In this document: positions 43,352 through 52,485 of the stretch, in pieces
Position numbering within the stretch: position 1 is the first letter of the stretch
How the letters are laid out: every line of letters begins with the position of its first letter
Assembly: GCA_964549915.1 (NCBI GenBank)
Contig: CAZJWX010000014.1
Coordinates: forward strand, 15,231 to 79,230
Direction of reading: 5' to 3'
Length of the DNA stretch: 64,000 nucleotides
Source: JAUZRW01 sp964549915
GTDB lineage: Bacteria > Chloroflexota > Anaerolineae > Aggregatilineales > Phototrophicaceae
Position numbers and translations under genes: made by a program
Notes under the pieces: generated by a model
What the model was told of the DNA's origin: nothing
Databases searched by the model: none
The model's input: the letters and a program-made list of their open reading frames with translations, nothing else

Positions 43352-44422
43352 ATGACACGACATATCATTCGCCGTCTCATTCAGGCGATCCCGACCATTT
43401 TCGGCGTGACCATTCTCTCATACATGATCATGGCGGCTGCCCCGGGTGGCCCCGCTGAGTTGCTGACCTTTGGCTTGCAGACCAATGACGATGCGACCAA
43501 CCCACTACGTGATCAGATCATCGAACGTTGGAGCCTGGATGACCCCTGGCCCATCCAATATCTGACCTGGTTGACAGGCAATGACTGGATGTGGTGGAAG
43601 AACCAATGCAGTGCGGACGCAGAAACGGGCGAGGAAGTCTGTGAACAGCGCTATGTGAGTTATGGCGTTCTGCGTGGGGATTTCGGCACGTCCATTCAAC
43701 GCAAAGTTCCGGTCGCTGATTTGATCGTGACTCGCCTGCCAGCGACGATGGAACTGGGTGTGGCGACACTGTTCATCGGCTTGCTGATTGGCGTGCCCGT
43801 CGGCATTATGTCGGCAGTCTGGCGCGGCGGCATCTTCGACAATAGTGCACGCATCTTCGCCGTGATCGGGCAGGCGATCCCGAATTTCTGGTTCGGTTTG
43901 ATCTTGCTCTTGATTTTCTCGTTCACGCTCAGTTGGCTGCCAAGCGGTCAGCAATGCGACAAAACGCAATATAGCCGCACACCTTGCGGGGAAGTCCCCA
44001 TTACAGAGCGGCTCAATCACATGATTCTGCCGGTCATCGTGCTGGCATACGGTCCCATCGCCGGGTACTCACGCTATATGCGTACCTCCATGCTGGATAC
44101 CATCAACAGCGACTATGTGCGCACCGCGCGGGCGAAGGGTCTCTCCCAACGCACCGTCTGGATGCGACATGCCGCTCGCAATGCCTTGATTCCGCTGGCG
44201 ACATTCCTGGGGCCTGCGATTGTGAGCATTCTCGCTGGCTCGGTCATCGTCGAGCGAATATTCAGTTGGCCCGGACTCGGTCAGTTGTTCTTCAGCGCGA
44301 TTTCGGCGCGTGATTACCCGATTGTGATGGCGTCTGTCTTGATCAGCGCTGTTCTTACGATCATCGCCTATATCATCTCCGACATCCTGTACGCTGCATT
44401 TGATCCGCGCATTCGGTTCTGA
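43352..44422 (+). CDS. Peptide-type ABC transporter, permease (DppB-like)
   Basis: A 356-aa inner-membrane permease. It begins MTRHIIRRLIQAIPTIFGVTILSYMI and carries SIQRKVPVADLIVTRLPATMELG. The EAA loop is YVRTARAKGLSQRTVWMRHAARNALIP, followed by GSVIVERIFSWPGLGQL. About six membrane segments are visible. I use ATG 43352 with AGGTG six bases upstream; a GTG three codons earlier overlaps that site. Together with the next gene it forms the channel. Confidence 0.92.
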   Translation: MTRHIIRRLIQAIPTIFGVTILSYMIMAAAPGGPAELLTFGLQTNDDATNPLRDQIIERWSLDDPWPIQYLTWLTGNDWMWWKNQCSADAETGEEVCEQRYVSYGVLRGDFGTSIQRKVPVADLIVTRLPATMELGVATLFIGLLIGVPVGIMSAVWRGGIFDNSARIFAVIGQAIPNFWFGLILLLIFSFTLSWLPSGQQCDKTQYSRTPCGEVPITERLNHMILPVIVLAYGPIAGYSRYMRTSMLDTINSDYVRTARAKGLSQRTVWMRHAARNALIPLATFLGPAIVSILAGSVIVERIFSWPGLGQLFFSAISARDYPIVMASVLISAVLTIIAYIISDILYAAFDPRIRF

Positions 44423-44434
44423 GGAGAGACGAAC

Positions 44435-45391
44435 ATGGCACAAGCAGATCGCATCGCAGTACTGCGAGAAGAAGCCCAACACACGGAATTCCGCCGCCGG
44501 ACGCATCTTCAGCGTGCATTAAACCATATCCTGCACGATCGTTTGACATTGCTCGCCATCGGTGTCTTCGCGTTCATGGCGTTGGCGTCGCTCTTCTCCC
44601 CGGTCATCACCGGGATTATCGGCGTGAACCCGGAGACGGAGAACCTGAACAACACGTACAAACTTCCCGGCGCTTCCGTGAATCCGAGTGACCCGGATGA
44701 GACGCGCATTCACATCCTGGGGACGGATGACAAAGGCCGCGATTATCTGGCACGCCTGCTCTACGGTGGGCGGGTTTCGCTGGCAATCGCGTTCTCTGCC
44801 GCCATCCTCTCGCTGACGATTGGCGTTTCGCTGGGGATCTATACCGGGTACTACGGGGGCATTGTGGATGACATCCTCATCTGGTTCATCACAACGCTCA
44901 ACTCGATACCCAACTTATTCCTGCTACTGATCATATCCGCCATCCTCAGCCCCAGTCCGATTGTCTTCATCGGCGTGCTGGGTCTGCTGGGTTGGACGGG
45001 TACCATGCGATTGGTTCGCGGGGAAACGCTGGCTCTGCGTGAGCGCGAATACATCGTCGCTGCCCGTGCGATGGGGGCGTCCGATATTCGCGTGATGTTC
45101 CAGCACATCTTGCCCAATCTGATCTCGATTGTGGTCGTCACGCTGGCGCTCGACATCGGCGTGCTGATCCTGGTCGAATCAGCGCTGAGCTATCTGGCGT
45201 TTGGCGTTCCGCCACCAACCCCGACCTGGGGCAACATGCTGACGGACGCACAGCAGTTCATGTCCCGCGTGCCGCCTGCACCCCACCTGGTCATCATTCC
45301 AGGCGTGCTGATCACCATCACGGTGCTCTGCCTGTATATCATCGGCGATGGCTTGCGCGACGCCCTGGATCCGACGGCGCAGGAGCGCTAA
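44435..45391 (+). CDS. Peptide-type ABC transporter, permease (DppC-like)
   Basis: A 318-aa inner-membrane permease. An N-terminal cytoplasmic stretch is followed by a first membrane helix (LTLLAIGVFAFMALASLF), then HILGTDDKGRDYLARLLYGGRVSL, the DppC hallmark. The EAA loop is YIVAARAMGASDIRVMFQHILPN and a C-terminal region includes FGVPPPTPTWGNMLTDAQ. GAGGAGAG precedes the ATG. No ATPase genes follow before the terminator, so the ATPases must be encoded elsewhere. Confidence 0.92.
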   Translation: MAQADRIAVLREEAQHTEFRRRTHLQRALNHILHDRLTLLAIGVFAFMALASLFSPVITGIIGVNPETENLNNTYKLPGASVNPSDPDETRIHILGTDDKGRDYLARLLYGGRVSLAIAFSAAILSLTIGVSLGIYTGYYGGIVDDILIWFITTLNSIPNLFLLLIISAILSPSPIVFIGVLGLLGWTGTMRLVRGETLALREREYIVAARAMGASDIRVMFQHILPNLISIVVVTLALDIGVLILVESALSYLAFGVPPPTPTWGNMLTDAQQFMSRVPPAPHLVIIPGVLITITVLCLYIIGDGLRDALDPTAQER

Positions 45392-45420
45392 AGACAACGC
45401 AACAACACAAGACAAACAAC

Positions 45421-45449
45421 AACACAGCTCCGGCTGTGTTTTGTTTTTT
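45421..45449. terminator. Terminator between the peptide permease and the convergent serine hydrolase gene
   Basis: ACACAGC and GCTGTGT form a stem with a TCCG tetraloop, followed by TTTTGTTTTTT on the plus strand. The minus-strand side is also T-rich (TTGTTGTTTG). Confidence 0.85.
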
Positions 45450-45467
45450 CTGATCACACCTGCGCAA

Positions 45468-47180
45468 CTACTGCTGATTGGCCGGGGGCTGCGGTGTCGT
45501 GGAAGTCCCATCCCGCCAACCATTGATGTTATCAAGATCCACCGAACCGTATGGCGGCAGGTAATTGTAGCTAAGGATCGTACCCTGCGAATCAGCCGTG
45601 AAGCATTCCTCAGCGGATGGTGGTAGATCCGTGCGGCGCGCCAGCAGCGGATTCTCCGGGTTGAAGTAGTTCCAGGCGGCCCGCGAGATTTCCTCCAGCA
45701 GCGGCCAGCGCTCGAAACCCGTCGTGTCAGTATCTTCCCAGAGGTACACCGAAATTACATAATGGCGGCCATTAGGCGAAAAGACGATGCCTGCGTCCCC
45801 TGTCGTGGCCCCGCGTGCCCCTGCCAACCGACCCGGCAGCCAGCCGTTCTTGTGCGAGATGCGCACACCGTCAGGGATACCGGCTTGCAGCAACCGTTGC
45901 AGATCGTTGGCGCTCATCAATTCGAGCATCTGGCGACACTCATTCTGCGTGATTTCACCGTCAGGATAGGCAGCCGCCAGCCCGGAGCCGTAATTTGCAC
46001 AGTCGTAAATCATGCTGAAGAGCGTGCCCATGTCCTCTGCCGTTGTCTGATTGAACGAGTCGGCGTATGTCTCGAAGTTCGGGTTCGGCTCGGTCTGCGG
46101 CGCGGCAATCGACCCAAAAACCTGGTTCGATGCGCCTTCCACGAAGGGCGCGGTCAGGAAGGTGTTGCTCGCCCCCACAAATTGCAGCGTGTTGGTCACG
46201 CTAGCGAGGCCAGAGAAGAGACGCTCATCGCCGACTCCATTGCCGAGGAAGGTGGACATGATCGTATTGGATGACGAGTTATTGCTGCACAGCATGGAAC
46301 TCGCCAGTAAGAACGCTTCATCCTGGTTTGGCTCACGATCCAGTTGACGGTAGAGGTCAATCATAATGCCGACTTTGTTGGTGCTGGCGGCAGAATAGGC
46401 CACATCCCCCTGCAAATTGATCTCCTCACCCGTCGTCAGGTCGAGGATGAAGATTGAGGCAACACTGGTCTGCCCATCATAGATAAAGCCCTGCGAATCC
46501 AGATAGGCGATAATCAAGTCTTCGAGCACTGTCAGGTTGGCTCCCGCGCTCTCCCCACCGACAATCGGTAGCTCGACCCCGCGATTATCCGGACGGAAGA
46601 GCGCATCCTCAATCAGCGGTACTGCCGCTTCGATGTCAAGTTGGTAGCCACCATCGCCCTCTGCAATCGTCAGCGTCGTCAGGTCGAAGTCTGCCGTTCC
46701 GGCTGGACGATCATAGATTGCAGCAACTTCTTCCAGGTAGGTCTGCAACGCATTGCGATTATACGTTGCCACCAGATCGATTGACTCGGCAGTGACCAAC
46801 TCCTGCCCCAACAGGTAATCCAGGAAGCGTCGCCAGAAACCACCCTCGGCCTCACCGATGGCGCGGGCAGAAGCCAGCATCACGGGCGTGCTGATCTCGA
46901 ACCCCACGGCCTGCGGCGAAAGATTGATCGGGCTGCCGTTGTAGTACAGAGTCACCGACTCAGAATATGCTTCTTCCAGTTCAGAACTTGCTTCCAGGTC
47001 GCTCAAGCCGCCGACCTGCACCCCCCCCATACGCAGCCCGGCGGGGATGCGGTCTTCGCGCTGTGTGAAGCCAATCAACTCCAACACGAAGAGACCTGCC
47101 CCGGCCAGAATCAAAGCGGTGGAGAGCAAGAACAAAATCGGTGTGCCTTTGCGACGCGGGCGTACCAGTCGTGAAGACAT
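45468..47180 (-). CDS. Class A beta-lactamase-like serine hydrolase with N-terminal peptidoglycan-binding-type domain
   Basis: A 570-aa membrane-anchored protein with one N-terminal helix (ILFLLSTALILAGAGLFVLELI). Residues 60-215 resemble the VanW/YoaR-type PG-binding-4 region. Residues 225-520 are a beta-lactamase-2 fold with SxxK as STNK near residue 265, SNN in LCSNNSSSN and a KTG-like KNG in SHKNGWL. The active-site set is that of penicillin-recognising serine hydrolases. A DD-peptidase role in the wall is as likely as beta-lactamase activity. A Pro/Thr-rich tail ends the protein. Its ATG overlaps the NUDIX gene stop as TGATG. Confidence 0.85.
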   Translation of the reverse strand: MSSRLVRPRRKGTPILFLLSTALILAGAGLFVLELIGFTQREDRIPAGLRMGGVQVGGLSDLEASSELEEAYSESVTLYYNGSPINLSPQAVGFEISTPVMLASARAIGEAEGGFWRRFLDYLLGQELVTAESIDLVATYNRNALQTYLEEVAAIYDRPAGTADFDLTTLTIAEGDGGYQLDIEAAVPLIEDALFRPDNRGVELPIVGGESAGANLTVLEDLIIAYLDSQGFIYDGQTSVASIFILDLTTGEEINLQGDVAYSAASTNKVGIMIDLYRQLDREPNQDEAFLLASSMLCSNNSSSNTIMSTFLGNGVGDERLFSGLASVTNTLQFVGASNTFLTAPFVEGASNQVFGSIAAPQTEPNPNFETYADSFNQTTAEDMGTLFSMIYDCANYGSGLAAAYPDGEITQNECRQMLELMSANDLQRLLQAGIPDGVRISHKNGWLPGRLAGARGATTGDAGIVFSPNGRHYVISVYLWEDTDTTGFERWPLLEEISRAAWNYFNPENPLLARRTDLPPSAEECFTADSQGTILSYNYLPPYGSVDLDNINGWRDGTSTTPQPPANQQ

Positions 47181-47650
47181 CAGCGGCCTCCTGCTCGTTC
47201 AGCAGCAACGGTAATCGCACGGTGTTGAAATGGATACAAAGTCGGCAGATCATCCAGCGCGAACCAATCATAGCCCAGCAGTTCGTAGCTCAGATCGCCG
47301 ATCTCACCGTCAGTCGTGCAGCGGAAGGCAATGTCCAGGTGATTGGGTTGGGTGCGTTCTGTCAGCAGCAGATGATCGGCGCGTATATCTAATTGCAATT
47401 CCTCCTTGAACTCGCGGGCAATCGCCAGATCAGGGTCTTCATCTCTCCCAATCCAGCCACCCGGCAGCCCCCAGGGGCGGCGGGGATGAAAGACGTGTTC
47501 AACCAGGAGCACTTTTCCAGCCTGGTTGAAAAGCACGCCAACCACGCCCACGCTGTACTTGGGTTGGAAAAAGCGGTAGGTGTTGTAAGGAATGGTTAGC
47601 AATCCTGGGAAGCGGCGGATAACCGTCGCGAGTGAACGGAGTTTTGCCAT
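47180..47650 (-). CDS. NUDIX hydrolase
   Basis: A 156-aa hydrolase with the NUDIX box GGWIGRDEDPDLAIAREFKEELQL (G-x5-E-x7-REFKEE), in which the final Gly of the box is Gln-Leu. It starts with a short amphipathic region (IRRFPGLLTIPYNTYRFF). I chose ATG 47650 by family-like length. The frame is open upstream to a GTG at 47752, without a clear ribosome binding site at either start. The substrate is unknown. Translational overlap with the serine hydrolase gene suggests a shared operon, not a shared pathway. Confidence 0.8.
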   Translation of the reverse strand: MAKLRSLATVIRRFPGLLTIPYNTYRFFQPKYSVGVVGVLFNQAGKVLLVEHVFHPRRPWGLPGGWIGRDEDPDLAIAREFKEELQLDIRADHLLLTERTQPNHLDIAFRCTTDGEIGDLSYELLGYDWFALDDLPTLYPFQHRAITVAAERAGGR

Positions 47651-47823
47651 GCTGGCTCTGTTTTCTGCCGTCATTGCCGATGTTTGCGGTGAGTTCGTCG
47701 CAGTGTAGGCGGCAACCTGGGGAGCGTCAAGCCAGGAATCCAGTGAGGACACCCGACGACAGGCCTGCGCACACCAGTTTTAACAGCAATTCAACGACCC
47801 GGCCCGCAGCAAAACATTTCGCT

Positions 47824-47833
47824 GTGTTATACT
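47824..47833 (+). promoter_or_regulatory. Extended -10 promoter of the large sensor kinase
   Basis: TG-T-TATACT is an extended -10 element. It lies about 32 bases before the start codon, leaving a very short leader. No -35 is apparent, as is usual for extended -10 promoters. Confidence 0.5.
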
Positions 47834-47864
47834 ATTGTGAGAATCTGTTCACCTCCAAATAACT

Positions 47865-50800
47865 GTGAATGGTGTGCCGTTGGTCAGTACACTTTTAGAC
47901 TTTTCACAAGAACTGTTCACCAGGCCACAGGGCAGCAGCATCTATTTCCTGTTGATGATGCTCTTCGTCCTGGGGAGTTTCTGGTTTGCGGTGGAACTGC
48001 CAGTGCCGCTGGAAAGGCTCCACTATCGACGCTACCGGGTGGCGCTGGCGGGAGTTGCCGCCGCGTGGTTGGTGCTATTGGGTGGCGTCGTCTTCACACA
48101 GGTTACAGCACAAGAAGCCTCGCGCATCTTGCCACCACTCGAACGCGCGGTCATGGCCGTCAGTCTGCTGCTGCTGGGCTGGGGAATGCTCACGGCGGAT
48201 CATCAACGGCTGCGACGGGTATCGAATCTCGTGTTGCTGCTCTTCCTGGGGCTGGTCGTCGCGGGTTATATGTACATCGGCGTCCTATGGGCCACCCAGA
48301 CTGATCCCGACTTCAACCTATCGGTCTTCGGTGCGGCAGCCACAATCACCCTGTTGGCGATCTCGCTCCTGGGGGTGGTACTCAGTCTCTTCCTGGTGCG
48401 ATACGTGCTGGATGCACCGCTGAAACTGGTCTATTTCGGGGTTGTGGCGGCGGCATCCGGCCTGATGCTGTACCAGACCAGCCATTTCCGCTTGCTCGGC
48501 AGCGATCCGGGCTTATTGCGGCTGGGGTTCCTGCTCAGCTTCTTGCTCGTGCCGATTGTGCTCTATCGGACGATGACCGCTCTGTATCGCGATCAAATCA
48601 GCGCGGAACGCCCCGCCACCCAGCGCGTAGTCACCACGTCACCGCCACCGATCACGCGCACCCGGGTGACAACGCCGTCTGTGCCTGCCCGCGAGATGCA
48701 GTCCGTACAGTTGCTGAAAGCCCTGGGCATGATCCTGGAGGGCGCATCACCGGATACCATCCCGCACCAGATCGTCACCACTGCCCTGGAGATGCTGAAT
48801 GCGGATGTAGGTGCGATTTTGCGCGTGCAGGATGCGAACTACGCGGACTTCACGCAGGGGTTTGACCGTCTGAAGTCACGTGAACTGGTGGGTATGGCGC
48901 TGAACCTCGACCACCAGCCGACGCTGGTTAACGCCATTGAGCGCCGCCAACAGCGGGCACTCTACGTAGACCGCAACCAGCAGGAATTGCAAGACCTCTA
49001 CACCCGGTTGGACATCGACAATCGCGGCGCTGCCTACTTCCAACCGCTCGTCTATCGGCAGGAGGTTTTTGCGGTGCTGCTGGTCGCGCTGCCCTATTCC
49101 GAGCGTGAGCTATACGAGGAGCAGGTTGAACTGCTCAAAGGGATGGGGATCATCGCCAGCAACATGCTCATGCTGAGCTATGAAGCTGAGTCAGCACGGA
49201 AGATGGCGGAAGACCGTATGCTGCAAGCCATGGTGGATCGGGTTGCGCCGAGCGACGTACAGCCTGATCAGGTCATTGCAGCCCGTCAGGAGCTTGAGGC
49301 ACAGCTCACTGGGCAGCGCGAGCAAATCCACAGCCTGCGTGATGAAGTCTCTCGCCTGGAACAGGAAATCGACCAGGAACACAGACGAATCGCCGATTTG
49401 CTGGGGATGACGGATGCAGGTCTGTCGATCTCGCAGAAAATCCGCGCCGTCACGACGGAGAAAGAGACGCTGCAACAGGATAATGAGCAGCTCGCCCGCC
49501 AGTTGCAGGAATTGCAGGCAGTCCTGCAAGGGGCGCTGGCCTCCGAGGATTCGTCCCTCATCAATCAGCAAATGGAAGCCTTGCTGGATGAGAAAAAGGC
49601 GCTGGAAACCGAGCGCAATCAGTTGCAAACACAGTTAGAACAACTGCGCGAGACGCAGCGCGATGTGAGCACGGTAGACGCCGAAGCCTACATGCAGCAG
49701 ATTTCCACCGAGCGCGATCAGTTGCGAACCGAACGCGACCAACTGAATGACCAATTGGAAGTGATCTACTCCAAGCTCGAAGCAGTCGGCCTGGAAGGTG
49801 GCACGTCCGGTCTGGCGCGGCACATCAGCGAACTCTACGAAGAACGCGCTCAACTGCTAGAACGCAATCAGATGCTCGAGCGGGAACGCGAAGCCCTGCT
49901 CAACGAGCGCGAACGCTACGAACCGCACCTGGCGGAACAGAAGCAGCATGATGAGCGCTTACAGAAATTGGAAAAACAGCTTACGCAGGTAGCGAATGAT
50001 CGCGAAGCCCTGGGCAAGCAGCGTGACGAACTCCGTGCGAAGCTAGAGGAAGTAACCGATAAGCTGAACCGGGTCAAGGAGAACCGCACCCGTCTCTACG
50101 CCGAAAACACGACACTGGCGACGAACCTCACCACCGCGCAGTCGCAGCAGGCGCACATGATGGATCAACTGCGCCAGTTGAAGGCGCGTGAGAGCGAACT
50201 GGTCGCCGAGCGCGATCAACTACTCGCCGAGAATCAGTCCCTGGTGCTGGAGCGCGATCAGTTGCTGGCGACCTACGAGGGGGATTTGGCACGCTACCAG
50301 GAACTGAACGAGAGCGGAGTCGGTTCTTTGCGAGCGATGGTCGACGAGTGCACCAAGGAACGCAGCCAATTGCGCCAGCAGCTTCAGATGACCCTGGACG
50401 AGTTGCAGGCATGCCAGCAAAAACTGAAAGCTGCGGAGACCGCCGCACCGCAGCCCCTGGAAGACGACGAACTGCCGGACGCCGATCAGCTCGTGGCGTT
50501 GGTGCAGGAAATGCGCACGCCCATGACCTCCATCAGTGGCTACGTTGACATCTTACTCGCCGAGGGGACGGGTATCCTGGGTCCACAGCAGCGTCAATCC
50601 ATGATGCGAATCGCGGCCAACGTCACCGACCTCGACCGCAAGATCAACCAGTTGATCGATGTGACGAAACTCGATCGTGGCGGTTATCGTCTGAAGCCGA
50701 AGCCCGTAGATGTCATGGAAGTGCTGGATACGGTGATGGCCGAGAGCCGCATCCAATTCCATGAGAAAGCGCTTGTCATCAACCTGCACTTCAACAAGGA

Positions 50801-51209
50801 ACTTCCGTTGCTGTCGCTGGATGGCGATGCGCTGACTCAGGTGATACGTGAGTTGTTCGCCAATGCTTCGCGCGTCTCTCCGCCAGCGCGAGAGGTCACC
50901 GTGACCGTCGAACAGCGTGACATCCGCCTGACAGACTATGACCAACCGCGCCCCTGCCTGTATGTGGCCGTTGCCGACCAGGGCGGTGGGATTGCTCCCG
51001 AGGACATCCCGCGTGTCTTCGCACGCAAGTACAAAGCGGAATATCCTTTGATCGCTGGCCTGGGGGATACGGGAGTCGGGCTGTCGCTGGCAAAAACCCT
51101 CGTCGAAGCACATGGTGGGCAGCTCTGGGTCGAAACAGAGATGGGAGTCGGCAGCACTTTCATCTTTGCGATTCCGATTGATCGCGAAACCGAGATGGAG
51201 AGTGAATAA
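47865..51209 (+). CDS. Large membrane sensor kinase-like protein with GAF domain and long coiled coil; H-box His replaced by Gln
   Basis: A 1,114-aa protein. Residues 25-235 hold about seven hydrophobic segments. Residues 285-430 are GAF-like (LNADVGAILRVQD, AYFQPLVYRQEVFAVLLVALP). Residues 440-860 are a very long coiled coil. Residues 868-930 align with HisKA, but the H-box reads VQEMRTPMTSI with Gln881 where His is expected. The ATPase domain is intact: RELFANASRV, ADQGGGIAPED, GDTGVGLSLAKTLVEAHGG. The start is a GTG with no Shine-Dalgarno sequence, 25-30 bases from the likely transcription start, so it may be translated as a near-leaderless message. Two envelope genes follow. Confidence 0.88.
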   Translation: MNGVPLVSTLLDFSQELFTRPQGSSIYFLLMMLFVLGSFWFAVELPVPLERLHYRRYRVALAGVAAAWLVLLGGVVFTQVTAQEASRILPPLERAVMAVSLLLLGWGMLTADHQRLRRVSNLVLLLFLGLVVAGYMYIGVLWATQTDPDFNLSVFGAAATITLLAISLLGVVLSLFLVRYVLDAPLKLVYFGVVAAASGLMLYQTSHFRLLGSDPGLLRLGFLLSFLLVPIVLYRTMTALYRDQISAERPATQRVVTTSPPPITRTRVTTPSVPAREMQSVQLLKALGMILEGASPDTIPHQIVTTALEMLNADVGAILRVQDANYADFTQGFDRLKSRELVGMALNLDHQPTLVNAIERRQQRALYVDRNQQELQDLYTRLDIDNRGAAYFQPLVYRQEVFAVLLVALPYSERELYEEQVELLKGMGIIASNMLMLSYEAESARKMAEDRMLQAMVDRVAPSDVQPDQVIAARQELEAQLTGQREQIHSLRDEVSRLEQEIDQEHRRIADLLGMTDAGLSISQKIRAVTTEKETLQQDNEQLARQLQELQAVLQGALASEDSSLINQQMEALLDEKKALETERNQLQTQLEQLRETQRDVSTVDAEAYMQQISTERDQLRTERDQLNDQLEVIYSKLEAVGLEGGTSGLARHISELYEERAQLLERNQMLEREREALLNERERYEPHLAEQKQHDERLQKLEKQLTQVANDREALGKQRDELRAKLEEVTDKLNRVKENRTRLYAENTTLATNLTTAQSQQAHMMDQLRQLKARESELVAERDQLLAENQSLVLERDQLLATYEGDLARYQELNESGVGSLRAMVDECTKERSQLRQQLQMTLDELQACQQKLKAAETAAPQPLEDDELPDADQLVALVQEMRTPMTSISGYVDILLAEGTGILGPQQRQSMMRIAANVTDLDRKINQLIDVTKLDRGGYRLKPKPVDVMEVLDTVMAESRIQFHEKALVINLHFNKELPLLSLDGDALTQVIRELFANASRVSPPAREVTVTVEQRDIRLTDYDQPRPCLYVAVADQGGGIAPEDIPRVFARKYKAEYPLIAGLGDTGVGLSLAKTLVEAHGGQLWVETEMGVGSTFIFAIPIDRETEMESE

Positions 51210-51214
51210 GGCTC

Positions 51215-52411
51215 ATGCAGCGCAACATCGGCAGTGAATTTCGCGTGGCGCTCGCCGCCATCGTCCTCCTGACACTCCCTGTGATCTTCGCGCTGTTGCT
51301 CATCAATCAAAGCGATACTGGCGAAGACGACACAGCAGCAACGCAGACCGCACAGGCACCGCGCATCAGCATCCTGACTTCAACGCCTGCTGAGGTCGCG
51401 CAGGTCGATGAGACTCAGGAAGTTGTGGTGTCGGTGTCACCAACGGCCACACCAACAGAAACGAGCACCCCCACAGACGAACCGACTACGCTGACGGAGA
51501 CAGCGTTACCGACTGAGACAACGACTGCCACCGCCACGAGCAGTCTTTCGGTGCTGCAAGTGCGCACTCCGACGGCTTCTGAAAGCGACGAGACGAAGGT
51601 TGCCGGCGTCACACCGTCGCGCACCCGCCGCCCCAGTGCGACGCCATCCGCGACAGCCACCACCGAGACGGCAACAACGCCGCCGAGCAGCACACCAACC
51701 AGCACGCAGACGCATACACCCAGACCATCGCGTACACCGATGCCGACGGACACTGCTTCGCCTACAGGGACATCGCGCCCGACGGAAGATGACTTCGCCG
51801 GAATCTTGCCAACGCCGACTCTGCCCGCATCGCCCACTGCCGCCGCCGTTGACGCAGCAACTCGTGAACCGGCGTCATGCGAGCTTCCGCGCGGCTGGAC
51901 GACCTACCGCGTGCAACCGGGGGATACGCTGTTTGCCATCGCACTGGCCACCAACAGCACAGTCAGCGAGCTGCGCTACGCCAACTGCATCGAAGATGTG
52001 GACAACATCACCTCCGAAGAGACGGTATTTGTGCCACGTGCTCCGCTGCGCCCGGTATCCACCCTCATTCCGTCCGCTGTGCGGCCTGGACTGGCGGCCT
52101 TTGGCTGTGATGACCCGCGCGCGCAGATCACCAGCCCGGCAGTCGCGGCGACGGTCAGCGGTGTATTCACTGTGCGCGGCACAGCGACACGTGAAGACTT
52201 CGGCTATTACAAGATCGAAGTCCGGCCTGATTGGGCAGAAATCTACAACTTCTACCTGGATTCCTTTGCACCTGTTGAGAATGACGTTCTAGGCTTGATC
52301 AACGCGGAACTTTTCGGCGATGGTCTGCACTGGGTGCGGTTGACTGTCGTCGATGAGCGAGCGGGCATCCCGCCAGGAGCAACCTGCGAAGTGCCGCTGA
52401 TCTTCGAATGA
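51215..52411 (+). CDS. Membrane-anchored LysM protein with Thr/Pro-rich stalk
   Basis: A 398-aa protein. An N-terminal helix (VALAAIVLLTLPVIFALLLI) anchors a stalk of Thr, Pro and Ser (residues 50-215). Then comes a LysM domain at about 225-275 (TYRVQPGDTLFAIALATNSTVSELRYAN), and a C-terminal beta domain with AQITSPAVAATVSGVFTVRGTA. LysM binds N-acetylglucosamine polymers such as peptidoglycan. It starts five bases after the sensor kinase stop, so the two are co-transcribed, and it could be the ligand-side partner of the kinase. Confidence 0.87.
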   Translation: MQRNIGSEFRVALAAIVLLTLPVIFALLLINQSDTGEDDTAATQTAQAPRISILTSTPAEVAQVDETQEVVVSVSPTATPTETSTPTDEPTTLTETALPTETTTATATSSLSVLQVRTPTASESDETKVAGVTPSRTRRPSATPSATATTETATTPPSSTPTSTQTHTPRPSRTPMPTDTASPTGTSRPTEDDFAGILPTPTLPASPTAAAVDAATREPASCELPRGWTTYRVQPGDTLFAIALATNSTVSELRYANCIEDVDNITSEETVFVPRAPLRPVSTLIPSAVRPGLAAFGCDDPRAQITSPAVAATVSGVFTVRGTATREDFGYYKIEVRPDWAEIYNFYLDSFAPVENDVLGLINAELFGDGLHWVRLTVVDERAGIPPGATCEVPLIFE

Positions 52412-52485
52412 GTGTCGCCAAAGCACACTCTCTTCGCTAGACTTGCGCCTGATTTGAATCCAAGTCGAATGAGGACAGAGACTCT

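Noticed and set aside
47651..47752. N-terminal extension of the NUDIX protein from an upstream GTG
   Set aside because: The added 34 residues are Ser/Thr/Ala-rich with no fold. Family members as I know them begin close to the chosen ATG. Kept only as a note.
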